A stretch of DNA of 64,000 nt, from contig NC_089435.1 of NCBI RefSeq assembly GCF_026210795.1, positions 3,534,001 through 3,598,000 of the forward strand, in the 5' to 3' direction. Shown in pieces: positions 12,411 to 23,537 of this stretch. A program made the position numbers and the translations under genes. The stretch is from Rhizophagus irregularis. Its lineage: Eukaryota > Glomeromycota > Glomeromycetes > Glomerales > Glomeraceae. The notes beneath the pieces were generated by a model. That model ran no database searches. It was not told the DNA's origin and was given only the letters and a program-made list of their open reading frames with translations. The number at the start of each line of letters is the position of its first letter. The stretch's first letter is position 1.

Positions 12411-13127
12411 TTATATTTCACGTTTTCCACACGTGTCAGTCGTGTCACGCTTATCATGCAATTCAACTATATTTAATTACGTGCGTTAAAATGATTATTA
12501 TATATTTAACAAGTATAACAAATCTGATTATTTTCGTCTGAAGGTATTTCTATGATAACTTTAAATTTAGAAAAATTTTATAGCATCAATAAATATCCGT
12601 ATAAATACCTTTTCTTTTATTAAGTTATTTATTAAACCGGATAGATTTCCTTTGTAGTTGCTGGAGAAAAAAAAACTTTCTCTTGTTAATTTTTTCTCAA
12701 GTTTCAACAATCAACTAAAATGAGTTTTGATGTATCGTTCTTAATGTTAACGTCGTCTTATTTTGTAGGAGTTTGACATCACGAGCCTGAAGTTAAAATT
12801 TTGGAGATTAATATTTGAACTTTTCTATAAGCTAGACTAAAAAAACCGGATCGATCATCGATTATCAAATATAATAGAGGAATATTATAACATATAACAA
12901 GATACATTTATTCTATGAATGTTTATTATAGATAAAACTTGGTGATATATCAAAAGATCTAATAAAAATTCTACATTAAACACCATAAAAATATTATTTA
13001 ATAGGAACATTACTGAAATTTCTTAAAAATTCTCTTTATTTGTAATAATAATGAATATTATTGACAAATTCTAATCCTAATACTTCTAAATAATAATAAC
13101 AAAATATATTCTAACAGATAAAATACA
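12411..13127. other. Intergenic, 3' flank of F-box gene 1
   Basis: No gene recognised. The last roughly 100 bp before 13128 are the probable 3' untranslated side of the minus-strand F-box gene. Confidence 0.6.
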
Positions 13128-14711
13128 TCAATAAAAGTAATATTCTGACTCTTCTTCTTCCTTTATATTCTCAATCCTAAATTTAATAATATCTAACTTT
13201 TTATATTCTTCAATTATTTTCAAATTTTGATCACGATTACTTAACTCATCATGACTATCCTCATTATTCTCATCATTAATAATATTCCCCTTATACTCCT
13301 CATACTCATCAATAGTAGTATTCCTAATAATAACTAATGTAAGTAATTTTTTTGGTTTTCTATTCTTCCAACTTATAAGAAATAATTCTAAATCTTTTGA
13401 ATTTATCAAGTATAAATTTGAATTGTACAATACTAATTCACAAAAATATTTTGACGAATAAGTTGCAACAATATCAAATAATATTCCAGTCATATCTTTT
13501 TTCCCACACCAAACGCTAATGAATTCTAAGTATTGACAATTATTAAATATAGTCTCTAATGTATTATATGATTCACCTGAATTAATTCTTACACTAAGTC
13601 TTTCAAGATTTGGACAAAAATTTGCAATAGATAAAATTAAATTTTTATTCAAGCCTTTCGGATTAAATACAGTATTAAATATCCCTTCACATATTCCTTC
13701 ACATATATAAACCCTTCTAAGATTTTTTCCATTAATTTCTAAAAATTTCATCAAATATTCAGGCTTTGGACATTGATAAGGAATTTTTAAAGTTTGTAAT
13801 TTAGGAAAATTAATATGTTGTAACTTTTCGAAATCTTTAATATTAATATATGATACAAAATAAGATAAGAATGAAAATTTAAATTCTTGTAAATTTGTGA
13901 ATAAACTTATAAATGATAATGGTAAATTATCATTATTTTCACTATGAAGATGTAATTTTGTTAACTTATTAGAGTTTTTAGTTAAAGAAGGTATAATTTT
14001 TTTCCAACTAGTACCAGAACGAACTCTTAAAGTTAAACTTTTTAAATTATTCTGTAAAGAAATTAATTCTTTTAACTTATTTGAAATATCATTTTCAAAT
14101 GATATAGAAATTGATTGTAAATTATGACATATCTGGGATAACTGATGAAAAAAATCAGAAGAAAGATTTGAATTACATTGAAATTCTGAAAGATTTCTTA
14201 TTCCAGGTAAACAGGAGAAAGAATAATTATTCTTTAATGGACAATAACAATAAGTCAATATTTTTAAAGAAGCTTGATTCATAAACATCTTGATAACTTC
14301 ATTTGTAATTAGATATTTTTTATCTTCTATATTAATTTGATTAATAGTTAATTCATTTCCAAGACTATAATTAATTATTTTACTTATATCAGTAATTGAA
14401 AGTTTCTTACAAAATTTTGCATAATTAAATAATGGTGATTGTAAAGTTGGTTTTGAAATGAAAATTTCATTATTAAATATGAGTTCTTTTGATTCATTAG
14501 GAAGACATGCAATTATTGTATTGAAAAATGATAATGATGAGGTTTTGTAACTACTAATATCCTTAATATCTCTCCACAAAATTTTAACAGAAATTTCACA
14601 CAAGAGACGATTAACTAACAAACATGAATGTAAAGTAATTCTATCTTTCTCAAAATATTCAATAATTTCATGTAAACAATCAAATGGAAGAGTTGTAAGT
14701 TTACAAGTCAT
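13128..14711 (-). CDS. F-box / leucine-rich-repeat-like protein 1
   Basis: A single exon of 527 codons. I start at MTCKLTTLPFDCLHEI (ATG 14711-14709) because the paralogue at 23538-25040 begins MTCQLPTDCLNDI; an ATG 48 bp upstream is in frame but adds an unconserved leader. Residues 5-50 form an F-box-like helix set (LPFDCLHEIIEYFEKDRI, then SCLLVNRLLCEISVKILWRD). The body carries diverged LRR-like strands (HNLQSISISFEN, NNLKSLTLRV, NKLTKLHLHS, PNLERLSVRI). The C-terminus is acidic (EEEESEYYFY). By family, such proteins recruit substrates to SCF ubiquitin ligases through Skp1; this is not shown here. A tandem CEGI duplication sits near residue 350. Confidence 0.85.
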   Translation of the reverse strand: MTCKLTTLPFDCLHEIIEYFEKDRITLHSCLLVNRLLCEISVKILWRDIKDISSYKTSSLSFFNTIIACLPNESKELIFNNEIFISKPTLQSPLFNYAKFCKKLSITDISKIINYSLGNELTINQINIEDKKYLITNEVIKMFMNQASLKILTYCYCPLKNNYSFSCLPGIRNLSEFQCNSNLSSDFFHQLSQICHNLQSISISFENDISNKLKELISLQNNLKSLTLRVRSGTSWKKIIPSLTKNSNKLTKLHLHSENNDNLPLSFISLFTNLQEFKFSFLSYFVSYINIKDFEKLQHINFPKLQTLKIPYQCPKPEYLMKFLEINGKNLRRVYICEGICEGIFNTVFNPKGLNKNLILSIANFCPNLERLSVRINSGESYNTLETIFNNCQYLEFISVWCGKKDMTGILFDIVATYSSKYFCELVLYNSNLYLINSKDLELFLISWKNRKPKKLLTLVIIRNTTIDEYEEYKGNIINDENNEDSHDELSNRDQNLKIIEEYKKLDIIKFRIENIKEEEESEYYFY

Positions 14712-15330
14712 TTTTATTTTTATGTTAATAAAAAAGATTCCAAAATGTGGGATAACCATTTATATGTAATTTGGCGTAAAACAACCCCTGCATTGTGTAA
14801 CTGTGTAACTTTCACAAGTTTTTTGCAGATGTTGATCAATTTGACTTATGATTCGTAATTCCGGTCAAATTTATCTCTAACCGGTTTTAAGCAGTCCAAA
14901 TTAAAAAATGATATACATACCGTATATCGAGTAAACTTTAAATTTAAACCAAATTAGTATAAGGTATATTTCATAAATATTGAAATATATGGTTGGACAG
15001 TATCTGATTGTAGTTGGTAGTGATTCTATAATCTATTATTATTCCCTTTATGGAAAATAACGCCCAGAATATAATTGTTAGTTGTACAGCATACCATATT
15101 TATTTACAACATGACATCTATCTAATTTATTATTTATGGTTACCATTTTGTTTTCACAAAGAAGTTCAAACAAAATAAAATCATACTGCGTTAAATGCAA
15201 TGACTACGGTAAAAATTTCTATTTCTGTATAGTTTTAACTACAATAAGAATGTGGTGTAATAATAAGTGCTATATAGCAAAATAAAAATGTGGCGGGCGG
15301 ACTGGGTACTTTTTTGTTAGGGTATGGTAC
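14712..15330. other. Intergenic, 5' flank of F-box gene 1
   Basis: No gene recognised. A short ATTGTGTAAC-type sequence near 14793 also occurs upstream of F-box gene 2 (25156), which might be shared promoter sequence or a small repeat. Confidence 0.5.
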
Positions 15331-15882
15331 GAAATCCCGAAACTCAAAATCCAATAGGCCAAAGTCCCGAAACTCAAAATCCAACAGGCTAAAATCCCGA
15401 AACTCAAAATCCAACAGGCTAAAATCCCGAAACTCAAAAATCCAAAAATCCAAAAATCCTGACAGGTACAAAATCCCGACTGGTCAAAATCCCGAAAATA
15501 TATTTTATTTAATCCTAACCAACCCTAACCTAAGTCTAAGCTCTCCTTCCAATGCAATAAATCTTAACAAACTAACTCTAACCTAACCCTAAGTTCCCTC
15601 TCCCAACGCGATAAATCCTAACAAACTAACCCTAACATAACCCTAATAATAAAAAATGGAACACTTGAGTATAAATAATTAATATAATATACCACCTGTC
15701 CGAATCTCAAAACTCGAAAAAATTCCAAAACTTAATTCCTGGCAGTATATATATATATATTTACATATATAAACATTAAAGCTTAATGCGGGCCAATTTT
15801 TCTGGATTTTGGACCTGTCGGATTTTGAACTGTTGGGATTTTGGATTTCGGGATTTTGAGTTTCTGGATTTTGGACAGCACC
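15331..15882. mobile_element. Foldback-type element with inverted word arrays
   Basis: The left end holds about four 30-bp units built from CCCGAAACTCAAAATCCAAC, then shorter variants to 15499. The right end (15793-15878) carries the same vocabulary inverted (GGATTTTGGA, TCGGGATTTTGAG). The arms are arrays rather than one simple inverted repeat. Open frames across the left array give a repeating FEFRDFSLLD peptide purely from the repeat. Non-coding. Classification as a foldback-like transposon is an inference. Confidence 0.65.
15510..15645. repeat. Two-copy ~60-bp repeat rich in CCCTAA/CCTAACC
   Basis: Inside the foldback element, two roughly 60-bp units contain a CTCTCCY-type stretch, then GATAAATCCTAACAAACTAAC or close variants, followed by CCTAACC/CCCTAA steps. 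The CCCTAA hexamers match the common fungal telomere repeat, but they are degenerate and short. Confidence 0.55.
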
Positions 15883-17606
15883 CTTTTGTTATATGCTCTG
15901 TAGGAAATCTTTGCAAACCCTGACAATTACACGAGATTGTCAACTTTATTTTAATAAGTAGCGATGCAAAAAGATTTTCCTATAATTCATACCTGAAAGT
16001 ACCTAATAATGAACTACTAACAGATAAACAGGTAACGTTAGTTCCAACAAAAATTATTATCATAATTAGTAGTCAAGCAATATTTTTTCTCCAGCATATA
16101 GTACATCGTTTAGTAGATATGAAATTTACTCTCTAAACCATATAATAAATTCCATGCGCTGTTGGTATTCTTCAAGTATGTGGTTAACGTATTTCCTCTC
16201 ATTGTATAATCTGTATATCGTTCTACTTAATAAAAAAAACTAAAAATATTCCGCTTGTTATTTAACTACACTAGTGATCCAAATGAACGAATAAAAGATT
16301 CAAACACGTGTCATAATGATAATGCGATAATATTTTTTGTAATCGATGGGACTAAAACTGTTATAGTGAAAGTACGACGATGAATATGTCAATTTATTTT
16401 TTATGCATCCATACTATTATTAATTTTTTCACTCAAAATACTTTCGAATTAATAAATTATAAATATTTTATTATATTTAGTTAATTGACTGGCGACATCG
16501 GATAATTGAAATTAATTATACATATGATTATACGAGAATAATAGAAATATTTCGAAAGTGGTGTATTTGAATTAGTATTGAATGTGTTATCTGATCACGA
16601 AAATAATTCCATCGTAATTATTATGTAATAATTATTTTTATGATTAATCTGTAGAGTAGCTGAATACTATAATCACATATGCGATCACAGTTGAAGAGAT
16701 GGGATCTTGGTTATTCTCGTAATACAAAAAAAATGGCTAACGGGTAAACAGATTGGAACACTATAATATGTTAAGCACATACCGTAGGTTGATCTTTATC
16801 AGTCCAGGTTTGATGGTTTTGTTCAGCTCGGCTTGCCATAATTTACATCCCGACTATTATCGACTTCATCAGCTTTGTATTTATGCCAATGAGAAAAAAC
16901 AGAGATTGAACTAATCGTTACATTAGCTGTCATCTAATTTATTTTTTTATTTTTTTAATTTTTTAAAAAAAAGGATTAATAAGGTATTATTTTTTTTTTA
17001 CATAAATAATAGATTAAAAATTACTTCCAAAATATCATCATGAGGAGGTTCCTCATTGAGAGAAAATTTCCTGTAAACCTATTAAACTACATCACCAGAT
17101 GTAAAATCGGGAATCCATTTCAGAACTGATGGATTTTTTGGAAAAAAGGAATTTATTTTTAAATTCTTTGTCGTATTATCTTCTTTTCTCATAATACCAA
17201 TAGTTTCTTTTGTAATAAAATTATTACTTTCTCATTCAACAATTGAATGAATTACACAAATTAAAGTGAGTTTTTCTGATTTAGTATTTATTTTTTTTTA
17301 TTTATTTAATTTAATATGAAATAATTTATTTTTTTTATTTTTTATGTAAGGAATAGACATTTTATTAATATATTTTTCTTAATCGATTTTTTTTTCTTTT
17401 TTTTCCTTTTTTTTTCGAAAAAAAAGAAATATTTATTAAATATTTTTTTTATATGAGCATCATTAAATTAAAAATGAAGTCAATATTTCTTCATAAATAG
17501 AATCTTTTTTTCTTTACGATCAAATATTTTTTGATGCAATTATATTATATCTTGTAAAAAAAAAAAATATTTTAAATGGGAAAATTTGATTACATAATGA
17601 TTGACA
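15883..17606. other. Intergenic; one possible orphan first exon
   Basis: No supported gene. On the minus strand, ATG at 16839 reads MASRAEQNHQTWTDKDQPT up to a GTATGT donor at 16792, which looks like a first exon, but I could not find a continuing exon. The remainder is A+T-rich with long T and A runs near 16950-17450. Confidence 0.4.
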
Positions 17607-17761
17607 CCCTGTAAAAAGACTAATATCCGTTTTTTTTTATTCCACCTTTTTTCCGTAAAAGGCTCATATTTCCGTAATTAATATCTTTATATCACGGAAT
17701 TTTATCGAATTATTTGCATTTTCCGTGAATGGATCAATAACGGATAAAATTTTTTATAGGG
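17607..17761. mobile_element. CCCTRTAAAAAA-ended short element, copy 2
   Basis: The ends are CCCTGTAAAAA and TTTTTTATAGGG. GACA flanks both sides (17603-17606 and 17762-17765), a good 4-bp target duplication. The interior reverse-complements the copy at 44495-44675 (ATGAGCC...TTTACGGAAA, TCGATAAA...TTCCGTGATAT). Non-coding, 155 bp. Confidence 0.8.
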
Positions 17762-18120
17762 GACATTTGAAATCTTCCATGTTTTTTCTTTATTTAACTG
17801 ATAAATGGTAAAAGAATATAAACTTTTTTTTTTTAATTAAAAAAAAAAAGAAAAAAAAGAAAAAAATAATTCATTTTATTTATCTGTGATATCATTTTAT
17901 GGTGATAAATTTTTTTTTTTTTGATAGCTTTCATAGTACTTTTTTTTATCATAGTAAATAAATTAATTATGCTTATCATTTTCCATTTTGTTACGTACAT
18001 GCGTACATGATTGCGTACATGATTATGTACATGATTACGTACATGATCGTCATTTTTTTAAGAATCACGTTTTTTTTTAAAAAAAAGATAGCCATCCGTA
18101 GAGAGGCTAACTGCGGATCC
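17762..18120. other. Intergenic with poly-A/T runs
   Basis: Long A and T homopolymer runs around 17820-17950, then the 12-bp tandem repeat listed separately. No gene. Confidence 0.6.
17993..18050. repeat. 12-bp tandem repeat GTACATGATTRY
   Basis: Four tandem 12-bp units with variants GTACATGATTGC, GTACATGATTAT, GTACATGATTAC and GTACATGATCGT, preceded by a partial GTACATGC unit. GTACATG overlaps its own reverse complement CATGTAC, so the array is near-palindromic. Confidence 0.8.
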
Positions 18121-18350
18121 AATACTTGAAGCTTCAAGCTTAGTGTTCCAATCCGTTAAGCTGGCGGATAAACGGATAAGGCGATTATTTACACTGACCT
18201 GTAGAGCCCAATATCTATTAGCTTAGGTCAATTTATAATTTATCAGAATATACTATAGGGTAGACATCTGATATATTTATTTGAATTCTATCTGTTTATC
18301 CGTCAGTTTAACGGATTGGAACTCTAATTCAAGCTTCAGACTTAATATAA
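18121..18350. mobile_element. Short element with ~60-bp imperfect inverted arms
   Basis: The left arm 18121-18180 (TTGAAGCTTCAAGCTTAG, then TTCCAATCCGTTAA and CGGATAAACGGATA) is the imperfect reverse complement of the right arm 18288-18350 (TGTTTATCCGTCAG, TTAACGGATTGGAA, CAAGCTTCAGAC). Non-coding MITE-like element; target duplication not resolved. Confidence 0.65.
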
Positions 18351-18468
18351 AATGCTGGAAAGCTTAAGCTATATTTGGGCATCAAACTAACAATAAATTT
18401 ATTAAAATAATGCTACAATTAAAGCTAGACACATTACACAGGCTTTTCGGTATTCTTATCTAACAAGC

Positions 18469-18716
18469 TAATAAAATTTCATTAAAGGTAAATCGTTGAT
18501 AGAAAGTTTTGAAAGCTAAAAGTAAGAGCGAAAACTATAGTAAAATAGATAATAGTCGCACAGGTAAGATTACATTAATTATTATTATTGGATTAATAAA
18601 ATTTCATTAAAGGTAAAAGTAAATCTAAAGAAAATAGTTGATAGAAAGTTTTGAAAGCTAAAAGTAGAGCGAAAACTATGTAAAATAGATAATAGTCACG
18701 CAGAGTAAAATTACAA
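18469..18716. repeat. Tandem duplication, ~110-125 bp units
   Basis: Two adjacent copies (18469-18578 and 18593-18716) share AATAAAATTTCATTAAAGGT, then GATAGAAAGTTTTGAAAGC and GCGAAAACTAT, then AAAATAGATAATAGTC. The second copy has a small insertion. It lies just beyond the 3' end of the secreted-protein gene. No function visible. Confidence 0.75.
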
Positions 18717-18827
18717 TATATTGTATATAGTATTAACTTAATAGAACAAGGTTCTGATGATCAGAATCCGTTAAAAATGAATGATTGAAAAAAAAAGAAA
18801 TCGTGTAACATTATTGCTAAAGTTGAT

Positions 18828-19274
18828 TTAGCATTCGTATACATCCCAAGAATCTATTTTACCATGAAAGTGCCAACATTTATCTCCATCATTATTATAT
18901 GGGCCGCGCCATTTATCATCTTCAGTAGACGCAGCAACTCTAAAAGCAACCCAATATGATGACACGTTATCAGGAACATTCAAGCTATAACCTGTATGAG
19001 CCCAGTCGCCCTCTATGTCAATTGCGCCAGCATCACCACTCCAATCAAAGTTCCCTTTTTTATTTGTTAAGACGGTTGCAGCATTAGTCCATGTACCAGC
19101 AGTTACCTTGTTATGTATCCATACGGTATGGTCCGCATACACTTATTCAATAGAAAGTTATTAGAACAGAAGATTATTTTGTCATGATTATTAAAATTTA
19201 CCTTCAGTGAACGGCGTTAAGGCTTGGATAAAAATGATTGCAACGATCATGGTAAAAGAAAAGGAAGATTTCAT
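18828..19274 (-). CDS. Small secreted protein, two exons (128 aa)
   Basis: Exon 1 is 19274-19202 and exon 2 is 19141-18828, with a 60-bp GTAAAT...AAG intron in phase 1. The first exon encodes an N-terminal signal peptide (MKSSFSFTMIVAIIFIQA). The mature part is about 105 residues, rich in Trp, Asp and aromatics (DHTVWIHNKVTAGTW, GDWAHTGYSLNVPDNVSSYW, DKWRGPYNNDGDKCWHFHG), and ends DSWDVYEC. Only two Cys are left in the mature chain, near the C-terminus. Such a composition suggests a compact extracellular beta-sandwich. I do not recognise the family. A small secreted protein in a root symbiont is a candidate effector or cell-surface protein, which is inference only. Confidence 0.8.
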
Positions 19275-20176
19275 GGTGAATGAACTTTTTTTTTTTTCAG
19301 TAGAGGTAGTGAGGAATTTTTTCGGTGGGTGAAATGGGGACCTTTTTATTAGACACTTAGCTGATCTCAGTCATGTGAACAAAATTTAGCAATAAATGTG
19401 CTCTCCATTCTACTTTCTGTTTTATCCCTTAATATAATACGGAGAATGATGCAAATCTGGATGAAATAAATGACAACGACTATATATAAAATCATTATGT
19501 ACTTAAAAAAAAAAAACTTTATTAATGAAAATGTAAGTGATAATGAAAAGTTATAATGAAAATATCTTAATAAAAAAGGACCGCATGTTTCCAAAAGTCC
19601 CTGAAACCTTCTTTCTAATTCATGTTGGCCTTTGGTCGGCCTTTATTAGAGGTATAATATACGTTGTAAACTAGAACTGTGGCCCGCCAAGAATTCAGTA
19701 AATCAATATTCGGGAATTCCTGGTAATCCTTCTCCTTGTTTCGCATGAGATGCTAATCCTTATTGAGGATGGACCGGATCTATACCTAAATAAAAAAGGG
19801 TTATTCGATCCCTTAACGGGTATTACTCATTTTATACTTTACCATATATGACCTGAGTAATATCCTGGTATACTTGGGTAAATAATTTTATAAAATTTAA
19901 AAATTTAACGCAATTTTATTGTTATAATTTGAAAACAATCCATTTTTGTAATTTTATAGTTACTGTAAATTTAATAAAACAATAAAATTGTTTATAAAAT
20001 ATCATTTAATTATTTCAACTTTTTTCCGTTAGTAGCCTTAAAAATTAAAATACATTAATAAAATGAGTATGTTTATTTTGGAAAGTAAGATTCAGCTTAT
20101 TCTTACCATATGGAGGGTTCCGCCTTAAAAAGAGATTTTTTTTTTTAATATATTTGCTCCATACTCCCATTTTTAT
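19275..20176. other. Intergenic; short coding-like relic on minus strand
   Basis: Mostly A+T-rich. Around 19790-19690 the minus strand reads GIDPVHPQ, stop, GLASHAKQGEGLPGIPEY, stop, FTEFLAGH. The G+C content and composition look coding, but two stops fall within about 36 codons. It may be a fragment of a dead gene; family not recognised. Confidence 0.35.
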
Positions 20177-20358
20177 CCCTATAAAAAATTTTTATCCGAA
20201 AATGTCCGTGTCTTCCGTAAAAATTCCGTAAAATGATACATTCACGGATATCCGTGTCGGTGAGATGAAAATTTCAAGACTATTATAAATTCCATGAAAA
20301 TGATACATTCACGGAAAAAACATGGAAAGATAAAACACGGATCAGATTTTTTACAGGG
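20177..20358. mobile_element. CCCTRTAAAAAA-ended short element, copy 3
   Basis: The ends are CCCTATAAAAAATTTTTATC and TTTTTTACAGGG. The interior matches 4783-4982 nearly throughout (two GATACATTCACGG segments, AAAACATGGAAAGAT, ACGGATCAGA). TAT flanks both sides. Non-coding, 182 bp. This is the best-preserved copy of this subtype. Confidence 0.8.
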
Positions 20359-20446
20359 TATTAGTAATATGGTTGTTTGCGTCAAATACTTTAATCATTT
20401 TCTACTTCCGTGTATATCCGGATCATCTAGAGACTGCCCCGAGCAA

Positions 20447-20612
20447 TATATGGGAGGTGGTCAGTAGAAAAGGAGGAAATCCAAATTTTGGTCAAAATTT
20501 TTTTTATCAGTTTACTTTGCCAATCATGGTCATGGGAACAAAATTAGCTTAATAACCAAAAATCTTAAAATTTTTGAATTTCCCCCTTTTCTACTGACCG
20601 CCTCCCATATAT
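20447..20612. mobile_element. MITE with ~40-bp TIR (ATGGGAGGYGGTCAGTAGAA)
   Basis: The left end ATGGGAGGTGGTCAGTAGAA continues AAGGAGGAAATCC. The right end is its reverse complement with few changes (TTTCCCCCTTTTCTACTGACC, GCCTCCCAT). TATA-type sequence flanks both ends. About 165 bp, no coding capacity. Confidence 0.75.
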
Positions 20613-21146
20613 ATATATATATAGGTAACAAGAAAGGTCAAAAAATTTATAATAGCTCTACGCAAGGTTTTTATTAAGATAAATAAGCAAACTCAACATG
20701 TGAATTCACTAATTGAACAAATCAAATCATATTCCCTTATAAAATTTTTTAGTACGAAAAAAATCACAGTATCCAACTATTGTCATTTTATTATTCATTT
20801 TATCAATTAGTTCATCATTTTTTCAATAATGACATCACGACCAAAATATTCATCATATTTCTTTTCATTCTCTATCAGCTTAGTATATTACCATCAATTA
20901 AAACTTTTGTTTATTAGATGGTACATGATATCACTAATGGAAATGTTAATTAAGAATTTTCATAATTAAATATTGCCTAATTTATAAAAAAATAAGCAAT
21001 AATAACATATGACTTGTTGAAATCCCGCCAAAATTAAGCAAATAAAAATTATGACGTTAGCCATAAATATCGTTAATTTTAAGCAAATATTAACCTGTCA
21101 AAACGGTATGTGGCTAAGCAAATAATATTGTTTCCTATGGTATCAG
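20613..21146. other. Intergenic
   Basis: Nothing recognised beyond repeated AAGCAAATA-like words near 21035-21125 that may be the outer edge of the following word-repeat element. Confidence 0.5.
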
Positions 21147-21717
21147 GCATTTCACTGAAGGCCGTTTCGCCGAAACCCATTTCGCCAATGCCATTTCGCA
21201 TTTCGCCGAAGGATGTTTCGCCGAAGCCATTTCGCCGTATAGGTTATTTCGCCGAATGACATTTGCCGAAACATTATTTATTACATTTGTTTATTTTATT
21301 GTTTTTTTTTTACATTTTTTACACCTATTAAGCCACTTTCGATCATCAATTAGCTAATCTTCAAATAAACGTACATATCCCCAAATAAACTACAGTACAG
21401 TACAGTTACAGTACAGTGTATACTAAAATAAAAAAATACATACAAAAATAAACTGCATAAAACTAAATATATATATTATATTAATATTATTTCTAAATAA
21501 ATGCTAAAATTCACGTAACATTCATTACTAATAATTTCACGGCTTAATTTTTTTAACTATTAGTGATCGCTTTATGTTTTATTCATATATTTTTTTAATA
21601 AATAAATAAAAAAATTTTTTATTTTCATTGCGCGATTAATATTTTTATAAAAATAATAATCGTTATCATTTCTATCATTTTCGAAATGGCTTCGGCGAAA
21701 TGGCTTTCGGTGAAATG
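21147..21717. mobile_element. Foldback-type element built from TTTCGCCGAA words
   Basis: The left array (21147-21272) repeats the word CATTTCGCCGAAG at least seven times with small changes. The right end (21680-21717) has the same word inverted (CGAAATGGCTTCGGCGAAAT, then GGCTTTCGGTGAAATG). The interior is A+T-rich with an ACAGT micro-repeat at 21391-21420. Same design as 15331-15882 and 48190-49050, with different words. Confidence 0.65.
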
Positions 21718-21889
21718 TACCGTAACCGCTGGAATTATGAATTAGCCGCAGTAATATGAGATGCATTGATTATATTAATCTGGTGCACACGAATTTGTAC
21801 AAGATTTTATTTATTTATGGATAGTTGAGATAAATACAGTAAATACCGAAAATATTATATAATAAGATCAGCAAAGAATAAAACTGTAA

Positions 21890-22507
21890 AAAAATCGTCC
21901 AATTACTCAGACCTCAAACTACACAAAAGAAGGACTCTAACTGAAACCCGACCGAATCAGCAAAGCCAAAAACGAGATAAAAAAAAAAGCACCGGGGAAA
22001 AGAATATGACCAAAAAAGGGGGGAAAAAGGAAAAAAAGCTAAAGCTAAAATTAAAAAACCCGCAGACCGTACCTACACCATCCTACAAAACTCCTTACCA
22101 CCACCTTTTTGTCACCAACACTCTACAGTGGTTCCTACAAAAAGAAAAGAGAGAAGGGAGACCGAAGTTAGCAACAACCGTTCGTCTTCTACTCCGTTAG
22201 AAAGATTTTGCTCGAAATCATATTAAGTGAGAAGATTCGGGATTAATTTCAACAAGGAGCGAGTATCGTCATTCGTTTTTTTATCTTTCTTGGATTTGTC
22301 ACGTGACTTGGTCGAAGAAGAGGGTTGTTTAGAACCCAACTTCTTCTCCTTGTTGGATTTCGAGTTTCGCTTTCCAACGATCAAGAATATTACAATAAGA
22401 TTTAACCTTCGAAGTCTCGAGTAGACGTCGAATGGTTGCCCTTTTAGGTAGTGGAAACGTTCACGTTCCTTTCGCGAATTTGTACAAGACATTCCACTAG
22501 ATTGCAT
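21890..22507. other. Lysine-rich open stretches, uncertain genes
   Basis: The plus strand from about 21940 to 22200 is open and lysine-rich (MTKKGGKKEKKLKLKL, then NTLQWFLQKEKREGRPKL). The minus strand 22507-22223 opens with MQSSGMSCTNSRKERERF and carries SSSTKSRDKSKKDKKTND. Both have higher G+C than their surroundings and resemble coding sequence, but neither has a recognisable domain. They may be remnants of one element; a similar lysine-rich style occurs at 51918-52930. TCACGTGA is at 22299. Confidence 0.3.
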
Positions 22508-23537
22508 TTTGATCGGTAATAAAAATCAAACCGCAATCACGTGACATTAACTACCCGTTTTCATCACGGTCATGTTTTTCGTTTCTTAAAATATTTCTCC
22601 GGAGGTTGTACAGATTTTTTTTTAACGATATTGGATTTTTTTATCAGATTTTTTTTTTGCAAAGTTTTCTTTAAATTTTTCAAATACTTCTTTTGAACGC
22701 ATTGTGTTGCAACTTTTGCAAAAGGGTATTGTTAGATGTTAAAGACATAACACAAGAAAAAGAGAATGATAGTAGGTTTCATAATCAAATTAATTATATT
22801 ACACGGATCAACGTGTAATACTTTACCAGATCGTATCAAAATTTTAGTTAAAAGTTATACTATCTGGTTACTATTTTGTTACTAAAGTATACGTTTCGAT
22901 ATTTTTCATAGTACTATTATCTGTTTCGTGTGATAATATCTTTTACATCAATTTTTCTATTTATATAACACAAATTATTATTGATACTAAATTCATATAG
23001 CTTCTTTAATGAAATATTTGAAGGTGAAATGGTCAATTATATGTTACTTTCTCAAGAGTAACTTTATATCAACATATTAAAGTTCTCATAGATGATAGTG
23101 AAAATCGCAAGACAAAAAACATTGTATACCATGAGATATTTCATTCTATAAGTAAATTTGTATTTGATAATAATAAAAATTCACTATTATTTGCATAAAC
23201 ACATAAATTATTTAAATTTATTATATTTCATTTTTTACTAATACATTATAATAATAGTAAAAAAAACAAGATCTATTATCTAATAAAATATAAATATGTT
23301 ATTATTACTTTCTTAGTTCGATAGTCCTTGGCGCAACATGAAGGGTACGCCTACTAGTTTTTATAATAAAAAATAAATAAATAAATAAAATACAATACAA
23401 TTTTGAAATCTATTAACCATCTACATTAACCTTAACATTTCAATGAAAATAAACTTTTTATATATTGATTTCCTTATTCGAATCTCAATCACCCCAAAAT
23501 AAAAAACAAACAATATAATAGTATATATGTAAAAAAG
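22508..23537. other. Intergenic, 3' flank of F-box gene 2
   Basis: No gene seen. One TCACGTGA site at 22537. An AAAT run of about five units sits near 23373. Confidence 0.6.

Noticed and set aside
15235-15586. Open frames with a repeating ten-residue peptide on both strands
   Set aside because: Translation of the 30-bp word array in the foldback element; no start context or homology.
22223-22424. Plus-strand 65-codon frame
   Set aside because: Overlaps the slightly more coding-like minus-strand frame and has no motif; neither is firmly supported.
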